A DNA stretch of 64,000 bases, taken from positions 274,640 to 338,639 of the forward strand of contig NZ_KB907245.1 of NCBI RefSeq assembly GCF_000381905.1. Reading direction: 5' to 3'. The position numbers and the translations under genes are program-made. The notes beneath the pieces were generated by a model, which worked only from the letters and a program-made list of their open reading frames with translations, had not been told where the DNA came from and did no database searches. This DNA comes from Paenibacillus fonticola DSM 21315. GTDB lineage: Bacteria; Bacillota; Bacilli; Paenibacillales; Paenibacillaceae. Position 1 is the stretch's first letter, and each line of letters begins with the position of its first letter. Shown here piece after piece: positions 61,101 through 64,000 of the stretch.

Positions 61101-61388
61101 TCAGTGCCGGTCTTTCGTGAAGAAGTGCATCGCCTTTTTTAGAATTTCATTTTCTTCCTGCAGTTCACGGTTCTGCTGCTCTAGTTTCTTCAGTCGCTCA
61201 TAGTCCACGAACACTTGAGACTGTTCCTGTATTGCACCTGTGCCATATTGCTTGATCCAGCGGGTTAAGGTACTTTTCGGAATTCCTAACTCCCGTGAAA
61301 TCTCGATGGGTTTCTTGCCCTCCTTTTCCATGTGTTCAATTGTTTTTTTCTTGAACTCTTTATCATAGCTCTCACGATGTTGACTCAT
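61101..61388 (-). CDS. IS3-family transposase OrfA
   Basis: 95 residues from the ATG at 61388 preceded by GAGGTG. A helix-turn-helix of the transposase-8 type (KKTIEHMEKEGKKPIEISRELGIPKSTLTRWIKQYG) is followed by a leucine zipper (YERLKKLEQQNRELQEENEILKKA). The slippery heptamer A-AAA-AAG (minus strand of 61134-61140) near its end lets ribosomes slip -1 into orfB. Confidence 0.92.
   Translation of the reverse strand: MSQHRESYDKEFKKKTIEHMEKEGKKPIEISRELGIPKSTLTRWIKQYGTGAIQEQSQVFVDYERLKKLEQQNRELQEENEILKKAMHFFTKDRH
61134..61140 (-). promoter_or_regulatory. Programmed -1 frameshift site of the IS3 element
   Basis: The minus strand reads A-AAA-AAG in the orfA frame, within codons for Leu-Lys-Lys. 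A shift by -1 continues as KKGDALLHERPALIYSFIYK and joins orfB in frame with no stop. Confidence 0.8.
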
Positions 61389-61478
61389 GATACACACCTC
61401 GACCTTTTTTGTTATGTCTATTATACAAGGTCGTTCCTTAAGCTGTGTCCACCATTTAGTCTAAAATCAATTTGCTCA

Positions 61479-61554
61479 AATAACGGAACCAGGGTCCGTA
61501 AGCATAGTGAAAGAGGGTCTATTTCAACAAATAGCGGATCTCCTGTCCGTTGAC
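61479..61554. repeat. Two dispersed palindromic units right of the IS3 element
   Basis: AATAACGGAACCAGGGTCCG (61479 on) and AATAGCGGATCTCCTGTCCG (61530 on) belong to the same family as 34121-34304. Confidence 0.8.
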
Positions 61555-61623
61555 GGTGAACAGTCCCACGAGTTCAGCTCAGCCAAATTCCGCTAACCCC
61601 CGAACCATCCTCTGAAGATTAAA

Positions 61624-61670
61624 GGGTTGTCCAAAAAAAGTCAGTTTTTACTGACTTTCTGGACACCCCT
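61624..61670 (-). terminator. Terminator of the second LacI-type gene
   Basis: GGGTTGTCCA…AGTCAGT pairs with ACTGACT…TGGACACCC; on the minus strand a run of seven T lies inside the descending arm. About 35 bp past the stop. Confidence 0.7.
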
Positions 61671-61704
61671 TTTTGATGTGTTTACCGGTATCGGAACATA
61701 AGGA

Positions 61705-62730
61705 CTACTGCGGCTGAGCCGTGCTCTGCCTGACGATCAACTGCGGCTCCAGGGAGGTTCGCTTCTTCACCTTCTCCTTGTTCATCAGCTGCCGCAGCAC
61801 TTGAACGGCCGCCCGTCCCAGTTCGTTGGCTTGCTGTGATACGGTCGTTAATTCCGGGATGACATGATGCGCTAGCGGGATGTCATCGAAGCCGACGATC
61901 GACAGATCGTCCGGAATCTTCAGACCATGCTCAATGGCTGTCTTGATCGCCCCGATGGCCGTGAAGTCATTGACGCACATCACCGCCGTCGGCTTCGCGG
62001 ACAGCTTCAGCAGATTTTCCATCTGCTGGCGCCCCGAATCGACAGAGAAGCTGTCCGGCAGAATCCACTCCTCCCGGACAGCGAGCCCTGCATCCCGGAG
62101 CGTCTTGCGAAATGCACGGATTTTGACGGAGGTCGTGCTCATATGATTCTCTCCGCCAATGAACCCGATATCCCGGTGCCCCAGCTCGATCAGATGCTTG
62201 ACAGCGCTGACGGCTCCGGCATATTCATCGGTCACGACCCGCGTCAAATCGGCGTTCTTCAGGCTGCCATTAATGAGCACGAGCGGAATTTTATTGGCGT
62301 GCTCCACCATTTCCCGTACGAGAAGCGGATCGCACTCCTTGAGGTTGATGCGACCGCCCATGAACAGGATGCCATCCACCCGCTTCTCCTGCATAATGGT
62401 CAAAAATTCGGACTCTTTGGCGTAATTGCCCATGGTATTGCAAAGGAAAAAATTATGCCCTGTCTTCTGCGCTTCCTGCTCCGCGCCGGAAAAAACCTCG
62501 GGAAAGAAAGGGTTCGTAATATCCGGAAGGATGACTCCGATAATACCTGTCTCTTTCTTGATCAAGCTTCTGGCTAATGCGTTCGGCTGGAATTGATGCT
62601 TCTGGATAATGGCTTCGATTCTTGCTCTGGTAGAGTCCCTGACCGGAGCGGTTCCGTTAAGCACCCGGGAAACGGTAGCTACGGAAACCTTGGCTTCCTT
62701 CGCGATATCATATACGGTAACCTCTTTCAT
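61705..62730 (-). CDS. LacI-family transcriptional regulator
   Basis: 341 residues. The helix-turn-helix is VTVYDIAKEAKVSVATVSRVLNGTAPVR. The sensor domain has GIIGVILPDITNPFFPEVFSGAEQEA, LVLINGSLKNADLTRVVTDE, HRDIGFIGG and SIVGFDDIPLAHHVIPELTTV. It lies directly downstream of the beta-galactosidase gene on the same strand, so may control that gene; the ligand is unknown. A half-site TGCAAACGATGTGA at 62748-62761, just before the gene, could be autoregulatory. Confidence 0.92.
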   Translation of the reverse strand: MKEVTVYDIAKEAKVSVATVSRVLNGTAPVRDSTRARIEAIIQKHQFQPNALARSLIKKETGIIGVILPDITNPFFPEVFSGAEQEAQKTGHNFFLCNTMGNYAKESEFLTIMQEKRVDGILFMGGRINLKECDPLLVREMVEHANKIPLVLINGSLKNADLTRVVTDEYAGAVSAVKHLIELGHRDIGFIGGENHMSTTSVKIRAFRKTLRDAGLAVREEWILPDSFSVDSGRQQMENLLKLSAKPTAVMCVNDFTAIGAIKTAIEHGLKIPDDLSIVGFDDIPLAHHVIPELTTVSQQANELGRAAVQVLRQLMNKEKVKKRTSLEPQLIVRQSTAQPQ

Positions 62731-62853
62731 TCCATTAGATCCTTTCCTGCAAACGATGTGATTGCTAGCTAGTATTATAGCAAAACAAAATCTTCAATGA
62801 AATGGGTTACATTCAATACGTGCATCGCTTATTTGTCTTGCGCATCATTTCCC

Positions 62854-64000
62854 TTATGGCAAAATGTGCCAATTTTCCTCAGACTGCTCGTCATAAAGCA
62901 AATGGACAGTTGAAGGAGATTTGCCTTCTTCGTCGAAAATAACGAGCTCATTCACCTCTCGAAGCCAGGCCATCGGCAGCTTATAGTCCTCTTGAGGACC
63001 AATTTGCCAATATCGGCCAATATTTATGCCATTTAGCCAAATCGCACCTTTGCTCATTCCGGTCATTCGCAGCTTAAGCCTTGGCTTCCGGTCATCCGGT
63101 ACGATGGGCTTACTGAACGTTGTCTGGTACCACGCCGGCCCCTGCCGGCTGTTCCGCTCTTCGTATGCCTGAAATTTCTCCGGTGATCTTATCCCTGTCA
63201 TGGACCAATCGCGTAGCACTGCGGTTGAATCGTATGACAGCAGTTCAAGCCGATCCAAGGGTGTTTGCCCTACGGTCATTTCGATCGTGTTCACCCCGTT
63301 TATGACATAATCAGAAATGTCGACCGTATGAAAGGAGAACCATTCCTGATACTCCGGCATTTCCACCTCCCGTCCGTTTATGCGCAGGTTCCCGCCAATC
63401 GCCCCGACAAGAACCGCCTGATCGTAATCGCCCTGATCGAACGTTCGCATAAGATTCGGCTGATCTCCCCCACCCGTTACTTCATTCAAATGGATTAGGG
63501 TCGAGCCAGGGCCTACATGTTTACTAGTGTCAGCGCCAGAACCAGTGCTGTCGTCAGCGCTTGGACTAGTGGCAGCGTCTACGCTAGTGACTGCGTCGGT
63601 GCCGGTATCAGCGCCAGAGAAGCTGAATTCTGGAGCGGAAAGCAAACGCCATTCCCGGCGAAGATCCTGCTTAGTACCGCCCAAATATGCCGGTCCGGAA
63701 ATCCCCTTCATCTCTCCCAGGAAGGGTGAAAAATTCAGGCTGCCCATATGCTGAACCAGAATTTGCAGCTTGCTGACGCCTTGCGGCAATTGCAGGCTGG
63801 CCCCCGATGCCCCTACCTGAGTAATTAGCGTTTGCTGCCTGCCGTTCAGAAATACTCGCGCCGTATCTTGAATAGAAGGGAATATCAATTCGCTAGTCTG
63901 CTCCCGGTCGCTCTCGATCCGGCATTCATAGATAAGATAGCCGAACGGCTGGCCGAATTCAGAGAAGGCTAGCGGCCTGTCCACCCGTTTTCCTTCTAGG
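62854..64000 (-). CDS. GH35 beta-galactosidase, C-terminal part (5' end beyond window)
   Basis: The frame is open from the window edge (LEGKRVDRPLAFSEFGQPFGYLIYEC onward) to 62854. It covers the domains after the catalytic barrel: a jelly-roll segment (VFLNGRQQTLITQVG, HMGSLNFSPFLGEMKGI) and the last galactose-binding domain (MSKGAIWLNGINIGRYWQIGPQEDYKLPMAWL). About 35 residues of Ser/Thr/Asp/Ala low complexity (encoded near 63510-63615) interrupt the middle domain. The catalytic residues lie outside the window. Confidence 0.85.
   Translation of the reverse strand, partial: LEGKRVDRPLAFSEFGQPFGYLIYECRIESDREQTSELIFPSIQDTARVFLNGRQQTLITQVGASGASLQLPQGVSKLQILVQHMGSLNFSPFLGEMKGISGPAYLGGTKQDLRREWRLLSAPEFSFSGADTGTDAVTSVDAATSPSADDSTGSGADTSKHVGPGSTLIHLNEVTGGGDQPNLMRTFDQGDYDQAVLVGAIGGNLRINGREVEMPEYQEWFSFHTVDISDYVINGVNTIEMTVGQTPLDRLELLSYDSTAVLRDWSMTGIRSPEKFQAYEERNSRQGPAWYQTTFSKPIVPDDRKPRLKLRMTGMSKGAIWLNGINIGRYWQIGPQEDYKLPMAWLREVNELVIFDEEGKSPSTVHLLYDEQSEENWHILP

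Larger units (their letters stand above)
60183..61469 (-). mobile_element. Complete IS3-family insertion sequence
   Basis: 1287 bp. Ends are TG…CA. The terminal inverted repeats share GTGGACACAG about 18 bases in from each end and AAGGAA just inside. ATT is duplicated on both sides (60180-60182 and 61470-61472), a 3-bp target duplication typical of IS3. It contains orfA and orfB with a -1 frameshift signal. It inserted between two palindromic repeat units. Confidence 0.88.

Overview
The window looks like a chromosomal segment of a Paenibacillus-type member of the Bacillota. Supporting features are strong AGGAGG ribosome sites, a mixture of ATG, GTG and TTG starts, a cspA/ydjO cold-shock pair, an aa3 quinol oxidase (qox) operon, DUF6809 proteins, a maltose phosphorylase pathway and AT-rich accessory islands in a more GC-rich backbone. 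No rRNA, tRNA or CRISPR array was seen.

Layout. 1-5.4 kb: an ABC exporter (ATPase plus two ABC-2 permeases) divergent from a DesK/LiaS-type histidine kinase and NarL-type regulator, like the Bacillus linearmycin-resistance (lnr) set. 5.4-13.3 kb: cspA/ydjO, an EAL protein, a TatD hydrolase, an NfsA-type flavin reductase, a LysE-type exporter divergent from a MocR regulator, a lipoprotein, and copZ with csoR behind a clear CsoR operator. 13.3-21.5 kb: an AT-rich island of orphan toxin tips, orphan immunity genes, frameshifted linkers, an IS110-type element, a short serine recombinase and a 1.1-1.2 kb direct repeat. 21.5-29.1 kb: a seven-gene operon for an injection-system spike and its cargo: a DcrB-like protein, a plain VgrG, a pentapeptide protein, an Imm11-like protein, a DUF4280 PAAR-like tip, a VgrG with a nuclease-like C-terminus, and a putative immunity protein. 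No sheath, tube or baseplate genes are in the window.

29.2-33.1 kb: qoxABCD. 33.1-34.6 kb: repeats. 34.6-41 kb: meso-diaminopimelate dehydrogenase, a ycnJ/ycnI-like copper pair, an MFS sugar-type transporter and a glycerophosphodiesterase. 41-46.9 kb: a flavodoxin-like reductase, pspC and pspA, a Lnu(B)-like lincosamide nucleotidyltransferase behind a cysteine-rich leader peptide, and a floA/nfeD-type pair. 47.2-48.6 kb: tcyP. 49.3-59.9 kb: a maltodextrin locus (MalEFG-type ABC importer, GH13 neopullulanase, LacI-type regulator, beta-phosphoglucomutase, GH65 maltose phosphorylase) with CcpA/LacI-type operators. 60.2-61.5 kb: a complete IS3-family element with 3-bp target duplication. 61.7-64 kb: a second LacI regulator and the 3' part of a GH35 beta-galactosidase.

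The most interesting part is 13.7-29 kb. The VgrG toxin gene and the fragments beside it share a linker that is identical over about 238 bp between two copies. After the same Gly-Thr-Gly junction each copy carries a different toxin domain, followed by a different immunity gene. This is the logic of Rhs/CDI orphan-tip replacement, here attached to a VgrG spike in a Gram-positive genome. Several families of short dispersed repeats fill the intergenic regions. One of them seems to have been split by insertion of the lnu gene.
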